Assembly: GCA_020683205.1 (NCBI GenBank)
Contig: CP085689.1
Coordinates: 1,550,001 to 1,614,000 of the forward strand
Direction: 5' to 3'
Source: Lentisphaerae bacterium WC36
GTDB lineage: Bacteria > Verrucomicrobiota > Lentisphaeria > Victivallales > SZUA-371
DNA: 64,000 nt
The notes beneath the pieces were generated by a model. It saw only the letters and a list, made by a program, of their open reading frames with translations. It searched no databases and was not told the origin of the DNA. Each line of letters begins with the position of its first letter. Within the stretch, counting starts at the first letter, position 1. The position numbers and the translations under genes were made by a program. Shown piece by piece: positions 17,913-28,395 of this stretch.

Positions 17913-20024
17913 CTACTTAGTCATAAATAGCCATTTAACATCTCCATAAAACGGCTTATAAGAACCATATTTTCCAGTTATTTTACCAACTAATTTATTA
18001 TTATATTCATCTTTAACAACAGAGAAACGAGTTATACTAAACTCCTTGTTTTGGTAATTAAAGGTTTTACCATCATCGTCATAAAGCATAAATTCAGAAG
18101 GAACATCACCATAATGACGTAATGTTAATTTAGTATTTTCCTTAATTTGATCAGGATTCATTACTGGATTAATCATTGGAATAATTCCACCATTTTTCAC
18201 GAATAATGGCATTTTATCCAATGAAACTGTGACTTTAATTTTTTGATCATTACCTACATATTTTCCTGTGTAAAAATCATACCATTTTCCTTTTGGTAAA
18301 ATCACTTCACGAGTGTCATTTTTATGCTTACCCCAAATAATTGGAGCAACTAATAAACTATCACCAAGCATAAATTGATCGGCATTTTCAATATTATAAT
18401 TTAAAAGCATAGAGCGCACTGGCGGTTGTCCAGTGAAGCGGTATTGAGCAAAAGTGGTATAAATATATGGCAACAAGCTCATACGCAAATTAATTGCGGT
18501 ACGAATTTCATTTTCAACTTTTTTGAAACTCCATGGTTTTTTGCCACTACTCCAAGCGTTTAACATTGCTAAAGGCGACATACAAACCGCCTGCATACGA
18601 CGCACCCATTCGCGTTCATTCCCTGCGCTACGAATTTCTGGAGTCCATAAAATCCCTGACAATGAACTATTACACAATGCAGCAATAAAATCTTCATGGT
18701 TATAATGATCACTATATAAAACAAATGGACTTGAAGCTGCTCCAGCGTTGCTAGCTCGTACTAAACCATAAGTTCTTAAATTTTGGCGATCATACATTTC
18801 AACCATAGTTTTTTGGTATAGCAATCCTTGAATATTTGAATATTGTTCGCCATTTAAACCACCTGGAAAAAAAACGTGTCCCGGAAAACGTTCGTCAACT
18901 TCATCAAGTTTATAACCAGCAATACCAATATCAAGATGAATTTTTTGATGATAATCTTGGAAAACCTTACGTGTTTTCGCTAAAGTTAAATCTGGCACAA
19001 TTCCTTGATAAACCAAATGCGATGCTGATAATGGTTCAATTTGTTTATATAGTGGCGATTCAGGGTGTAAATATGGATGCTCCCATAAATTTACATAAAT
19101 TCCTTGATTTTTTAAACTAGTAACAAATTTTTTAGGGTCAGGAAAACGGCTATTATCCCAAGCAAGTGTTGAAGGGTATGTTTTAGTTTGCCACCCAGGT
19201 TCAACCCCCATAACACTCAAAGGCATTTTATGCGTTTTGTACTCTTTAATTGCATTAGTAATAAAATCTTGTGAATGCTTTGTGTGTGCTCTATCCCAAA
19301 AACCAAGGCCCCATTTTGGAGGTAAAACACCCCCGCCACTATATAAATTATATCGTTGGACAACATTCATCAAAGTTGGTCCAGCGAATACAATCACTTC
19401 CAAACCATCACCGTTAACAGATGCTTCAACATATTTGCCTTGCGCCTTATGCGTCCACTTACGATCGGTAGTACGATCGCGTTTTACTGGTAATTTATCT
19501 GAATCAGGACGGTATGTGTTATTAAAGAAAAATTCAACATTGCTAATTGAGTTAATTAGTACTCCATAACCTTTACTAGAAACATAAAATGGTACTGGTG
19601 CGTGAGTTTTTTCATTTCCGCCGTGATACCAGCTCATTTCCATGCGGTAACGCTTATGATCACGACGCACTCCTTTAAACTGCAGACCCATGCCATAAAT
19701 TTTTTCATCATCAGCCATAGGTAAACGAACAAAAGCCTTATTGGCGCCTGCAGTTCCTGCAATTTTAGTCAAATCAAGTGGAAAATTAGCTAACGGTAAA
19801 GACTTTAATCCGTCAATTTGAACACTTCGACGGCGTAAACTCATATAATTAACTTGATCAGCTTTACCAATTATAGTTTTCCACACCCCAGGTGCAACTT
19901 GTTGCCACTTAAGTTGTTGAATTTGTTGTAATCTCGTCGGCAGTTGCTGCGCCAAAACTTCATGTGTTAGCGAAGTCATTAGCGTACTTGCTACAGCCCC
20001 CATTATAATGGTTTTAAATTTCAT
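17913..20024 (-). CDS. secreted glycoside hydrolase family 31
   Basis: 703 residues. GH31 retaining alpha-glycosidases act on alpha-glucosides, alpha-xylosides or alpha-galactosides. A signal peptide ends at about residue 25 (EVLAQ). The N-terminal beta-sandwich has YGMGLQFKGVRRDHKRY. The barrel includes LPPKWGLGFWDR, the nucleophile region AGYKLDEVDERFPG (Asp374) and the acid/base region FVLYSDHYNHEDF. The distal domain has GDSLLVAPII, PKGKWYDFYTGKYVG and MLYDDDGKTFNY. The nucleophile motif (LDEVD) differs from the textbook DxNE, placing it in a divergent GH31 group together with its paralogue at 32.0-34.2 kb. Substrate unknown. Confidence 0.92.
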   Translation of the reverse strand: MKFKTIIMGAVASTLMTSLTHEVLAQQLPTRLQQIQQLKWQQVAPGVWKTIIGKADQVNYMSLRRRSVQIDGLKSLPLANFPLDLTKIAGTAGANKAFVRLPMADDEKIYGMGLQFKGVRRDHKRYRMEMSWYHGGNEKTHAPVPFYVSSKGYGVLINSISNVEFFFNNTYRPDSDKLPVKRDRTTDRKWTHKAQGKYVEASVNGDGLEVIVFAGPTLMNVVQRYNLYSGGGVLPPKWGLGFWDRAHTKHSQDFITNAIKEYKTHKMPLSVMGVEPGWQTKTYPSTLAWDNSRFPDPKKFVTSLKNQGIYVNLWEHPYLHPESPLYKQIEPLSASHLVYQGIVPDLTLAKTRKVFQDYHQKIHLDIGIAGYKLDEVDERFPGHVFFPGGLNGEQYSNIQGLLYQKTMVEMYDRQNLRTYGLVRASNAGAASSPFVLYSDHYNHEDFIAALCNSSLSGILWTPEIRSAGNEREWVRRMQAVCMSPLAMLNAWSSGKKPWSFKKVENEIRTAINLRMSLLPYIYTTFAQYRFTGQPPVRSMLLNYNIENADQFMLGDSLLVAPIIWGKHKNDTREVILPKGKWYDFYTGKYVGNDQKIKVTVSLDKMPLFVKNGGIIPMINPVMNPDQIKENTKLTLRHYGDVPSEFMLYDDDGKTFNYQNKEFSITRFSVVKDEYNNKLVGKITGKYGSYKPFYGDVKWLFMTK

Positions 20025-20144
20025 TCTTTTCCTCTTTTTTTAAAACTTTAATTTTGTATAAATTTCCTAACTTGCAAAAAAGTAATTTATTGCATATACA
20101 ATAGCATCAATTATAAAATATACCAGTTTAACAATTACTTAATA

Positions 20145-20192
20145 TAATAAAAAGAAGCACTCTAAATACAACAATTGTTGCAAATAGAGTGC
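20145..20192 (-). terminator. intrinsic terminator of clpB
   Basis: Inverted repeat GCACTCTA / TAGAGTGC with an inner CAACAATTGTTG palindrome. Read leftward it is followed by TTCTTTTTATT, so it terminates clpB transcription. Confidence 0.75.
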
Positions 20193-20252
20193 CAATTATA
20201 TGTGAACCCCCCGCTAATTCGCATCGTATTTATAGAAAAATACCATTTTGCG

Positions 20253-23129
20253 TTACTTTTTCTTTTTTTTATCTTTTTTTGTTTCTTTTTTAGTCTTTTT
20301 CTCCTCTTCGTCCACAATTTCAGCATCAATGATTTCATTATCATCAACGACATCATTATCATCATCAGAATGGAAATCTAACGACTCTTCAGCTTGATTA
20401 ACTTCTTCACCTTCGATCACATCTTCATCATTTCTATTTTCTTTCGTTGCGTCTTTATGCTTTTTTTTTGCTGTTTTAACATCATCTGTATTTTCATCAC
20501 CTTCAGAAGCTATTTCATCTTCAGGTAAATCATCAATAATAAAAGTTAATTTATCATCAGCAACAGCACACTGCAAATAACTGCTATCTGGCAACTCACC
20601 ACTAATAATTAATTTTGAAATTGGAGTTTCCAGTTCACGAATAACCGCACGCTTTAATGGTCGCGCTCCAAAATTTGGATCAAAACCATGTTCAGCTAAT
20701 AATTCTTTAGCGTCATCAGCCATATTAAAGATAATATTATGATCAATTAAACGTTTTTTCAAGCTAATCAACTGAATGTCTACTATTTCCTTAATATGTT
20801 CTAATTCTAAGCCATGGAACATTAACATATCATCAATACGATTTAAAAATTCTGGACGGAAATGTTCTTTCATTAAATCAAATACTTTTTCTTTAGCAGC
20901 CTCTTTGTCCTCTGATTCAAGAATTATACTGCTACCAATATTTGAAGTCATAATAATAATGGTATTCTTAAAATCAACAGTTCGACCCCGTGAGTCCGTA
21001 ATACGTCCATCATCGAGAACTTGAAGTAAAATATTAAAAACATCACCATGTGCTTTTTCAATTTCATCAAACAGCACCACTGAATATGGACGACGACGAA
21101 CTGCCTCAGTCAACTGCCCTCCTTCATCATAACCAACATATCCTGGAGGCGCACCAACTAAACGTGCAACGCTGTGTTTTTCCATATATTCACTCATATC
21201 AATACGCACCATCGAACGTTCATCATCAAATAAATTAGTTGCCAACGCTCGTGCTAATTCTGTTTTACCAACTCCAGTAGGACCAAGAAAAATAAATGAC
21301 GCGATTGGTCTATTTGGATCTTTAAGACCTGCTCTAGCACGCATAACTGCATCTGAAACAGCTTCAACCGCCTCATTCTGACCGATAACTCTTTCGTGAA
21401 GTGACTCTGATAAATGAATTAATTTTTCTTTTTCACTTTCAACTAATTTGCTAACAGGAATATTAGTCCAACGAGCTACAATAGTTGCAATGTCTTCTTC
21501 ATCAATATCTTCTTTTAGAAGTCTTGCACCCTTTAAACCTTTATTTTCACTATCAACGTCTTCTTCGGCCAAAGTATCCTCATAATCATGAATTTGCTTT
21601 TCAATACTAGGAATCGTACCATGTCGAAGCTTAGCAGCATCTTCTAGATTATAATCTCGCTCAGCACGCTCTAATTGCTGCTTTGCCATTTCCAAACTAC
21701 TACGCAATGTTTGAATTTTTTCAATATTAGCTTTTTCATTATCCCAGCGAGCTTTTAATTCTTTACATTCACTTTGAATATCAGCTAATTGTTCCTCTAA
21801 TTTTTCACGTTTTGCATTACTAGCTTTGTCAGTTTCTTTTTTCAATCCAGCAATTTCGATTTCCAATCGCATCGCAACTCGTTGCATTTCGTCAATTTCG
21901 GCAGGACAACTTTCAAGTTCAGTTTTTAAACATGCCGCTGCTTCATCCATTAAGTCAATTGCTTTATCCGGTAAAAAACGATCGCTAATATACTTATCTG
22001 ATAAAACTGCCGCTGCTACCAGCGCTGAATCTTTTATTTTTATTCCGTGATATATTTCATAACGATCCCGCAAACCACGTAAAATTGAAATAGTATCTTC
22101 AACAGTGGGTTGGTCTATTAAAACACTTTGAAAACGACGTTCTAAAGCAGCATCTTTTTCAACATGTTTTCGATATTCATCGGTAGTAGTAGCACCAACA
22201 CAGTGTAATTCACCACGAGCCAACATTGGTTTTAAGAGATTCCCAGCATCCATTGAACCTTCAGTCGCACCAGCGCCAACAACAGTGTGTAATTCGTCAA
22301 TAAAGAGAATAATCTCTCCTTCTGCAGCTGCAACTTCTTTGAGAACAGCTTTTAAACGTTCCTCAAATTCGCCTCTAAATTTTGCACCTGCAACCAATGA
22401 TCCCATATCTAATGAAATCAATCGACGATTTTTCAAACTTTCAGGAACATCCCCACGAATTATACGACGTGCTAATTCTTCAGCAATAGCAGTTTTACCA
22501 ACTCCTGGCTCGCCTATTAACACAGGGTTATTTTTGGTTCTTCTTGATAAAATTTGAACCACACGACGCACTTCGTCATCACGACCGATAACTGGGTCTA
22601 ATTTGTCATTTGCTGCCATTTCAGTTAAATCACGACCATATTTTTCTAAAGCTTCAAAAGTAGTTTCTGGGTCTGCAGAAGTCACCCTTTGATTACCTCT
22701 AACTGACTGCAAACATTGCAAAATTCGATCTTTAGTTATGCTAAATTCTTGAAAAATATTTTTAACTGGTTCTTTTACTGACGTCAATGCTAAAAAGAAA
22801 TGCTCAACGCTAACATATTCATCTTTCATCTCTTCAGCAGTCTTCTGCGATTTCATCAACGTTTCACTAAAATCTTTACCATTATATGACTGCGCCGAAT
22901 CCCCCTGCACTTTTGGCAAACGATCAATAGCAACATTAACTGCATCATTTATGCCAGAAACAGGAACATCCATTTTTTTTAAAATTGATGGGATCAACCC
23001 ATTATCCTGATTTATCAAAGCACTAAGCAGATGAATCGCCCCGATTTCTTGATTGCCGTGTTCTAAGGCAATACTTTGGCATGCCATTAATGCTTCACGA
23101 GATTTATTTGTCAATTTTTCTAAATTCAT
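20253..23129 (-). CDS. clpB: ClpB disaggregase with extra charged C-terminal tail
   Basis: 958 residues; ClpB is usually near 860. It rescues aggregated proteins with DnaK. N-terminal repeat domain (1-145). First AAA+ domain with Walker A GEPGVGKT (about 204-211). Coiled-coil M domain (about 400-525). Second AAA+ domain with Walker A GPTGVGKT and Walker [12 protein letters not shown], then the C-terminal subdomain [15 protein letters not shown]. After about residue 868 comes an unusual tail of about 90 residues: acidic Asp/Glu blocks, then Lys-rich ends finishing in KKKKK, with no fold visible. TTG and ATG starts are not in conflict; a GAGGAG-like site precedes the ATG. Confidence 0.95.
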   Translation of the reverse strand: MNLEKLTNKSREALMACQSIALEHGNQEIGAIHLLSALINQDNGLIPSILKKMDVPVSGINDAVNVAIDRLPKVQGDSAQSYNGKDFSETLMKSQKTAEEMKDEYVSVEHFFLALTSVKEPVKNIFQEFSITKDRILQCLQSVRGNQRVTSADPETTFEALEKYGRDLTEMAANDKLDPVIGRDDEVRRVVQILSRRTKNNPVLIGEPGVGKTAIAEELARRIIRGDVPESLKNRRLISLDMGSLVAGAKFRGEFEERLKAVLKEVAAAEGEIILFIDELHTVVGAGATEGSMDAGNLLKPMLARGELHCVGATTTDEYRKHVEKDAALERRFQSVLIDQPTVEDTISILRGLRDRYEIYHGIKIKDSALVAAAVLSDKYISDRFLPDKAIDLMDEAAACLKTELESCPAEIDEMQRVAMRLEIEIAGLKKETDKASNAKREKLEEQLADIQSECKELKARWDNEKANIEKIQTLRSSLEMAKQQLERAERDYNLEDAAKLRHGTIPSIEKQIHDYEDTLAEEDVDSENKGLKGARLLKEDIDEEDIATIVARWTNIPVSKLVESEKEKLIHLSESLHERVIGQNEAVEAVSDAVMRARAGLKDPNRPIASFIFLGPTGVGKTELARALATNLFDDERSMVRIDMSEYMEKHSVARLVGAPPGYVGYDEGGQLTEAVRRRPYSVVLFDEIEKAHGDVFNILLQVLDDGRITDSRGRTVDFKNTIIIMTSNIGSSIILESEDKEAAKEKVFDLMKEHFRPEFLNRIDDMLMFHGLELEHIKEIVDIQLISLKKRLIDHNIIFNMADDAKELLAEHGFDPNFGARPLKRAVIRELETPISKLIISGELPDSSYLQCAVADDKLTFIIDDLPEDEIASEGDENTDDVKTAKKKHKDATKENRNDEDVIEGEEVNQAEESLDFHSDDDNDVVDDNEIIDAEIVDEEEKKTKKETKKDKKKKK

Positions 23130-23190
23130 AATTTCTATGTAGCTCCTCTATATAATAAATATATTAATTGGATTTTTACATCTAATACTT

Positions 23191-23219
23191 ATTATAATAG
23201 TTAGCATCATTTATGCCAA
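23191..23219 (-). promoter_or_regulatory. promoter of clpB
   Basis: On the minus strand TTGGCA, 17 bases, TATAAT: a near-consensus sigma70 promoter 60 bases upstream of the gene. The -35 box lies in TTTATGCCAA (23210-23219), a 10-base sequence repeated directly at 23238-23247. No CIRCE or sigma32 box is seen, so heat control, if any, is by another means. Confidence 0.6.
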
Positions 23220-23433
23220 TACTTTTAATACTACTTTTTTATGCCAAAACAGCAATAAATAAATAAAAATTGTAAATTTTTGACTCATATACAATTTAAT
23301 GAGACATTTTGGCTCAATATTAATTTAACATAATCTAAAGCTTTAAATTGTACATAATCTGAATTCATGATAAATTAATTTGTTATACAAATTGAATATA
23401 AAATTAAAATAAATTTTGGAAAATAAAAATATT

Positions 23434-24495
23434 ATGGATAAAAAACGTTTAATTATAGTTGATGCTTTTGCGCAAATATACCGAGGTTTCTATGCTGTTA
23501 GAAACCCATTAACAAATTCACAAGGACAACCAACTAATGCTCTACTAATGTTATCAAAATTTTTATTGAAATTAGAACAAAATTTTCCATCTAAAGAGGG
23601 TTGTTTTATATTTGATTGTGGTAAACCACAGTTTCGTCTAGATATTGCGCCTGATTACAAGGCAAATAGAAAACCAATGCCTGAAGAATTAAAAGCTCAA
23701 ATGCCATTTATTGAAAAAATTATTTCTGCATTTGGCTGGAATAAAATTCGTGAAGAAAATTTTGAAGCAGATGACTTGATCGGTGCCGTTGCACAAAAGA
23801 GTGAATGTGATGAAGTACTAATCATTACTAGTGATAAAGATATTCACCAATTAGTTAATGAAAAAATTAAAATTATGGCACCAGACAAGAAACAACCAAG
23901 CGGTTTTGACATTCGTGATGTTGCCTCAGTTGAAGAACGTTTTAATATTTCTCCACATGAAATTGTTGACTACTTAGCCATGATTGGTGATTCATCTGAT
24001 AACATTCCTGGATTGTCTGGAATTGGTCCTAAAACTGCAGAAAAATTAATTAAACAATTTGGCTCAATTAAAAATATGATTGCGAATAGCGATCAAATTA
24101 GCAACAAAAGATGGCGTGAAAAAATTGATTCAAGCCATAAATTATTAGAGAATAATATTAAACTGGTAACTTTAAATGTAAATGTTGAAGAAAAATTCTG
24201 GAAACAACCAAATTTAACTAATCGAACAACTCCTAATTTTAAAGAAATTGCTCAATTATTTGCAGAATTAGAGCTTAAGAGTTTATTTAAAGAATTAAAA
24301 GATATTGCCCTAGAGTATCATCAAAAATTATCTGACGATGATTTTATTTTTGAAAAACAAGCTAATAGTAAAGAGTCAAATAGTGACGATCTATTTAATT
24401 TTTCTGAAAAAAATAATGTTGAAAGTTCTAATAAACCTAATGAGTCAAACGACAATAATAATAAACACGACCAACCAGATCTATTTGGATTCTAA
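23434..24495 (+). CDS. stand-alone 5'-3' exonuclease / flap endonuclease (PolA N-terminal type)
   Basis: 353 residues from ATG 23434 (TTG 23416 is an alternative). It corresponds to the 5' nuclease domain of DNA polymerase I: DAFAQIYRGFYA, IFDCGKPQFR, DYKANRKPMPEEL, FEADDLIGA, ITSDKDIHQLV, MIGDSSDNIPGLSGIGPKTAEKLI (the helix-hairpin-helix). The acidic metal ligands of the family are present. There is no polymerase domain. About 50 low-complexity Asn/Ser/Lys residues follow, ending in QPDLFGF, which matches the beta-clamp-binding pattern QxxLF. Likely role: removing RNA primers and flaps, tethered to the clamp (inference). recQ follows 18 bases downstream. Confidence 0.88.
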   Translation: MDKKRLIIVDAFAQIYRGFYAVRNPLTNSQGQPTNALLMLSKFLLKLEQNFPSKEGCFIFDCGKPQFRLDIAPDYKANRKPMPEELKAQMPFIEKIISAFGWNKIREENFEADDLIGAVAQKSECDEVLIITSDKDIHQLVNEKIKIMAPDKKQPSGFDIRDVASVEERFNISPHEIVDYLAMIGDSSDNIPGLSGIGPKTAEKLIKQFGSIKNMIANSDQISNKRWREKIDSSHKLLENNIKLVTLNVNVEEKFWKQPNLTNRTTPNFKEIAQLFAELELKSLFKELKDIALEYHQKLSDDDFIFEKQANSKESNSDDLFNFSEKNNVESSNKPNESNDNNNKHDQPDLFGF

Positions 24496-24513
24496 AAAAT
24501 AAACATATTTATA

Positions 24514-26523
24514 ATGATTAAAGAGCAGTTAAAAAAAGTTTTTGGATTTCATGAATTCCGTGACAATCAGCAGCAAATTATTGAGACGATATTGGATAAC
24601 AAGGATGTTTTTGCCGTAATGCCTACAGGTGGTGGTAAATCATTATGTTACCAACTACCTGCACTGATTAAAGAAGGATTATGCGTTGTGATTAGTCCAT
24701 TAATTTCATTGATGAAAGATCAAGTTGTTAATGCAGCAAATAATGGCATTAAAGCAACATTTTTAAATAGTTCGATGACAATTTCGGAAGTCAAAGACAC
24801 CTATTTTCAACTTGAAAATAATTTACTGGACCTGCTTTATATTTCTCCAGAAAGATTAGTTAGCGAAGGTTTTATAGAGAAACTCAAAACATATCCAATT
24901 TCAATGTTTGCAATTGACGAAGCGCACTGTATTTCAGAGTGGGGTCATGACTTTCGTAGCGATTATCTGAACCTAAAATTGATAAAGGAAAATTTCCAAC
25001 ATATTCCAATTGCTGCATTTACTGCTACTGCAACTAAAAAAGTCCAAAGCGACATAATTGAACGACTTAAATTAACAACCCCACTGATAGTACGTGCTTC
25101 ATTCAATCGAGAAAATTTATTTTACTCAATAGCGATGAAGAGTCGTGAAATTAATGAGCAAATTTATGACTATATTATAGATCACAAAAACGACCCAATA
25201 ATTGTTTACCGCACTAGCCGCAAAGCTGTAGAAGAATGTACTGAATATTTACGGCAAAAAAATATCAAAGCTTTACCTTATCACGCAGGATTACCCAAAA
25301 AAGAGCGTGATGAAAATCAGCAAAAATTTAGTTTTGATGAAATCCAAGTCATTGTTGCTACTGTTGCTTTTGGTATGGGAATTGATAAATCAAACGTCCG
25401 TCATGTTGTTCATGGAGACCTACCTAAAAGCATGGAAAATTATTATCAAGAAACTGGACGCGCTGGACGTGATGGGAGCCCTGCATTTTGCCACCTGTTT
25501 TATAGTAAAGCTGATATTAGAAAATTAATGTTTTTTATTGAAGAACTAAGGGAAACTAATCCTGACGAATATGCAATTGCCAAAAGTAAAATATTTGCTA
25601 TGAATAACTTTGCGGAAAACTTTAACTGCCGCCGCAAAAAAATTTTAAATTACTTTAATGAAAAATACCCACATAAAAATTGTCAAAGTTGCGATGTTTG
25701 CAATAGCATGACTCGAAAAAATGATGAAAGCATTAATGCTATGAAGTTTCTTTCAGCAGTAGCTAGAACTAATGGTTGTGCTTCCTTAGATGCAATTATT
25801 GATATTTTATTGGGCAATCACAGCAACGAAGTTACTATTAATGGCTTCAATGATTTACCTACATTTGGGAAAGGATCTAACAACAATCGTGATTTTTGGA
25901 TTGACTTTTATCATGAATTAACCACACAAAATATTATCCAATACAATGAAATTGAATCAAAATTTAGAATTTCTAAAAATGGAGGTGAAATTTTATTTGG
26001 TCGCCAAAAATTTTATACGATTACAACAGTAAAACGTGATGAAAATGAAATCGTTCGTAAGCAACAAAATAGCTTTTTTACAAAAAAATCACAAAATTTT
26101 TCAAGTTTTACTGATGATAATTTTTCACAACGCATCTATAGTGATAAATACGACTCGCTAGATAACGATTTTACTAGTTCATATCGATATAAGCGTAGTC
26201 TCAGCAATAATAGTGATGTTTCAAAAAATCATAAAAATAATAAAAAACAATATTTTAATAATCCAAGGCATGACGAACTTTTTAATCAATTAAAACGATT
26301 AAGGTACAATTTGGCTCAACAACAAAATGTTCCTCCATACGTTGTTTTTAATGATAAATCGTTACATGAAATGGCTGAAAAAATTCCACAAAGAAAACAT
26401 GAATTCTTACAAATCAATGGTGTAAATTCGGTCAAAATGGATAAATATAGTAAACAATTTTTAGCAGAAATTAGAAGTTTTTTGATTAAAAACAGCTCTT
26501 TAGTCAAAAAAATCAAGGAATAG
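24514..26523 (+). CDS. recQ: ATP-dependent DNA helicase RecQ
   Basis: 669 residues. Walker A PTGGGKS (37-43), DEAH box AIDEAHCISEWGHDFR (about 136-151), motif VI YYQETGRAGRDG, and a RecQ zinc site (CRRKKILNYF... CQSCDVC, about 370-395). A winged-helix region follows, then a low-complexity linker (about 510-585), then an HRDC domain (HDELFNQLKRLRYNLAQ, about 588-660). It resolves recombination and repair intermediates. No clear ribosome site is visible. It is downstream of the exonuclease, possibly in an operon with it and the next gene. Confidence 0.95.
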   Translation: MIKEQLKKVFGFHEFRDNQQQIIETILDNKDVFAVMPTGGGKSLCYQLPALIKEGLCVVISPLISLMKDQVVNAANNGIKATFLNSSMTISEVKDTYFQLENNLLDLLYISPERLVSEGFIEKLKTYPISMFAIDEAHCISEWGHDFRSDYLNLKLIKENFQHIPIAAFTATATKKVQSDIIERLKLTTPLIVRASFNRENLFYSIAMKSREINEQIYDYIIDHKNDPIIVYRTSRKAVEECTEYLRQKNIKALPYHAGLPKKERDENQQKFSFDEIQVIVATVAFGMGIDKSNVRHVVHGDLPKSMENYYQETGRAGRDGSPAFCHLFYSKADIRKLMFFIEELRETNPDEYAIAKSKIFAMNNFAENFNCRRKKILNYFNEKYPHKNCQSCDVCNSMTRKNDESINAMKFLSAVARTNGCASLDAIIDILLGNHSNEVTINGFNDLPTFGKGSNNNRDFWIDFYHELTTQNIIQYNEIESKFRISKNGGEILFGRQKFYTITTVKRDENEIVRKQQNSFFTKKSQNFSSFTDDNFSQRIYSDKYDSLDNDFTSSYRYKRSLSNNSDVSKNHKNNKKQYFNNPRHDELFNQLKRLRYNLAQQQNVPPYVVFNDKSLHEMAEKIPQRKHEFLQINGVNSVKMDKYSKQFLAEIRSFLIKNSSLVKKIKE

Positions 26524-26527
26524 AAAA

Positions 26528-27370
26528 ATGGACATCGAATTAACAAACCTTTCAAAAAAGGGGCAAAATAATTTTATTAAATACTTTTTGCAAACTAGAT
26601 CAAAAACTAAATATTATATAGTAATTTTAATTGCAACAATTATTTCAGCCTTAATCGGCTCATATATCTTTTTTAGTGAGCACAACTTAACTAATTTTGT
26701 AAATTATCTTTTTATAAATGTTCCACTATATTTTTTCTTCATCTGGAGTATGGCATTTTGGTTTCAAAAAGATAATATTAGAGGAATGAAAAAATTTATT
26801 CACGAGAATTCTAATAATGGTATTTTCCACTATTGTTTTGAGTGCGACAAAAAAGTAGATACCAATTCAGAAAATTGTCCTGAATGTCATAATTCATTGC
26901 GACTTAATATTTTTCAATCAAATGTCAAATCATTACGGAATCATATGCAAAACAATATGATTTATATGTTTGTTGTTGCTCTTGTACTGTTTACCTTTAT
27001 TCCTTTGAGCATAATGACCAGTAATATTAACTCATTAAAACAATCAATTTACCGTGTTACTTATGACAAAGCAGTTCTAAGTGCCGAAGCTGCTTTCAAT
27101 ACTAATCAAATGTTCTTTTTTGCCCCACAGAAATTCAGTGGTAGTAATTTAAGTGGTAAAGTTATGAAGTTTCATAATAATATTCCTGTTTGTTCATATG
27201 TCTATGACGAACATGATTTTATGCCATTTGTTTATATACGCTACCATTCAAGTGAATATGCAAGCAAAGTTTTTTGTAATGCTTTCAATAACGCAATGGA
27301 AGATATGTTGGAACAAAAAACTAATGATGAACGCCACCTTAAGGCACAACAGCTATTAAGTTCACAATAG
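26528..27370 (+). CDS. zinc-ribbon integral membrane protein, unknown
   Basis: 280 residues, not recognised. Two N-terminal membrane helices (about 27-50 and 57-75) are followed by a cytoplasmic loop with a CxxC...CxxC zinc ribbon (YCFECDKK, CPECHNS, about 97-120). A third helix (about 140-163) leads to a C-terminal soluble domain with VYDEHDFMPFVYIRYHSSEYAS. Begins 4 bases after recQ and ends 3 bases from the convergent Dus gene. Its role is unknown. Confidence 0.65.
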   Translation: MDIELTNLSKKGQNNFIKYFLQTRSKTKYYIVILIATIISALIGSYIFFSEHNLTNFVNYLFINVPLYFFFIWSMAFWFQKDNIRGMKKFIHENSNNGIFHYCFECDKKVDTNSENCPECHNSLRLNIFQSNVKSLRNHMQNNMIYMFVVALVLFTFIPLSIMTSNINSLKQSIYRVTYDKAVLSAEAAFNTNQMFFFAPQKFSGSNLSGKVMKFHNNIPVCSYVYDEHDFMPFVYIRYHSSEYASKVFCNAFNNAMEDMLEQKTNDERHLKAQQLLSSQ

Positions 27371-27373
27371 AAA

Positions 27374-28384
27374 TTAAAATATTCTATTAACAACATCACG
27401 CACAAAATTAATATTTTCATGACGTGAAAAATTTTTCACTTTTTTAAATTGATCTGAGTTAGTACCACAACAAAAACGTACTAACTCAATAATTCTTGAA
27501 GTTATAATTTCATTATTGCCATTTAACTTCAAATAAGAAATAAACACCTGCAAAAACTGCTCCATCGAAACTTTTTTATTAAAATTATGATTACGTAATT
27601 GAGCAATAATAAATGGATTTTTTACTAATTCACGAGCAACCATTACTCCATCAGCTGTAGTTTGATTAATAAATTTCTGAGCAGATTCATTTGAAGTTAT
27701 ATCCCCATTGATAACTAATGGAATATTAGCACAAAGTTGACGCGTTAACTGCAGTCGCTCCAAAGCTACACTTAAAGCCTGCGGACGATATGCTTCAGTT
27801 GCAGTCCGATAATGCATGACAACGTAATCAATATTATCATTAATTGAGAAAAGTTCGTTCAAGATAATCTTTTGTTCACTCCCAGAATCATATCCCGTGC
27901 GCATTTTAATGCTGTAGGGAACTTGACTAGCACAAATATTTGCTAAATTGTCATGAATTTGCTTTAGTAATACTAAATTCTCTTTTTTAAGCAACCCACT
28001 ACCATTATTACTCTTTATTACTCGTAAACTCGGACAGCCTACATTAAAGTTTATTCCAGCAACACCAAGTAAAATCAATCGTTCAGCAGTTTTTGCTAAA
28101 TTAGTTGCATCATTACCTAAAAGCTGAACTGTAATTGCCGAATATGGCGTATTTTCGCTAACAAAATCAGCTAAAAATTGCCGTAAATAACGATTAGAAG
28201 GTACCGTATTATTTACATTAATGAAAGGAGTAAACCAATGTTCTATTAACTTTAATTGATTTAAAGTTTTACAAAAAGCATCATCCATAATTCCCTCCAT
28301 AGGTCCAGCTAAAACCCGCGGAATAGTAAATTTTTTATCAGCTTTTTGCAAAACAATATTTTGAGAAAAATCAAATTTATTCAT
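27374..28384 (-). CDS. tRNA-dihydrouridine synthase family protein (DusC-like)
   Basis: 336 residues. Flavin-dependent reduction of uridine in tRNA. The N-terminal AGPMEGIMDDAFCKTL resembles the DusC start. The catalytic Cys lies in INFNVGCPSLRVIKSNNGSG, and the FMN-binding strand VINGDI is present. About 20 bases longer than typical at the C-terminus. Ends 12 bases before murD's stop codon in the same direction, so the two are likely co-transcribed. The exact target uridine is inferred only. Confidence 0.85.
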   Translation of the reverse strand: MNKFDFSQNIVLQKADKKFTIPRVLAGPMEGIMDDAFCKTLNQLKLIEHWFTPFINVNNTVPSNRYLRQFLADFVSENTPYSAITVQLLGNDATNLAKTAERLILLGVAGINFNVGCPSLRVIKSNNGSGLLKKENLVLLKQIHDNLANICASQVPYSIKMRTGYDSGSEQKIILNELFSINDNIDYVVMHYRTATEAYRPQALSVALERLQLTRQLCANIPLVINGDITSNESAQKFINQTTADGVMVARELVKNPFIIAQLRNHNFNKKVSMEQFLQVFISYLKLNGNNEIITSRIIELVRFCCGTNSDQFKKVKNFSRHENINFVRDVVNRIF

Positions 28385-28395
28385 AATAGAATTAA

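Noticed and set aside
20175-20381. Plus-strand ORF in the clpB tail region
   Set aside because: It is the antisense of the Lys/Asp-rich clpB tail and terminator; its composition is a shadow.
23130-23430. CIRCE or sigma32 heat-shock control of clpB
   Set aside because: No GAGTGCTAA-type inverted repeat and no clear sigma32 boxes; a sigma70-like promoter fits better.
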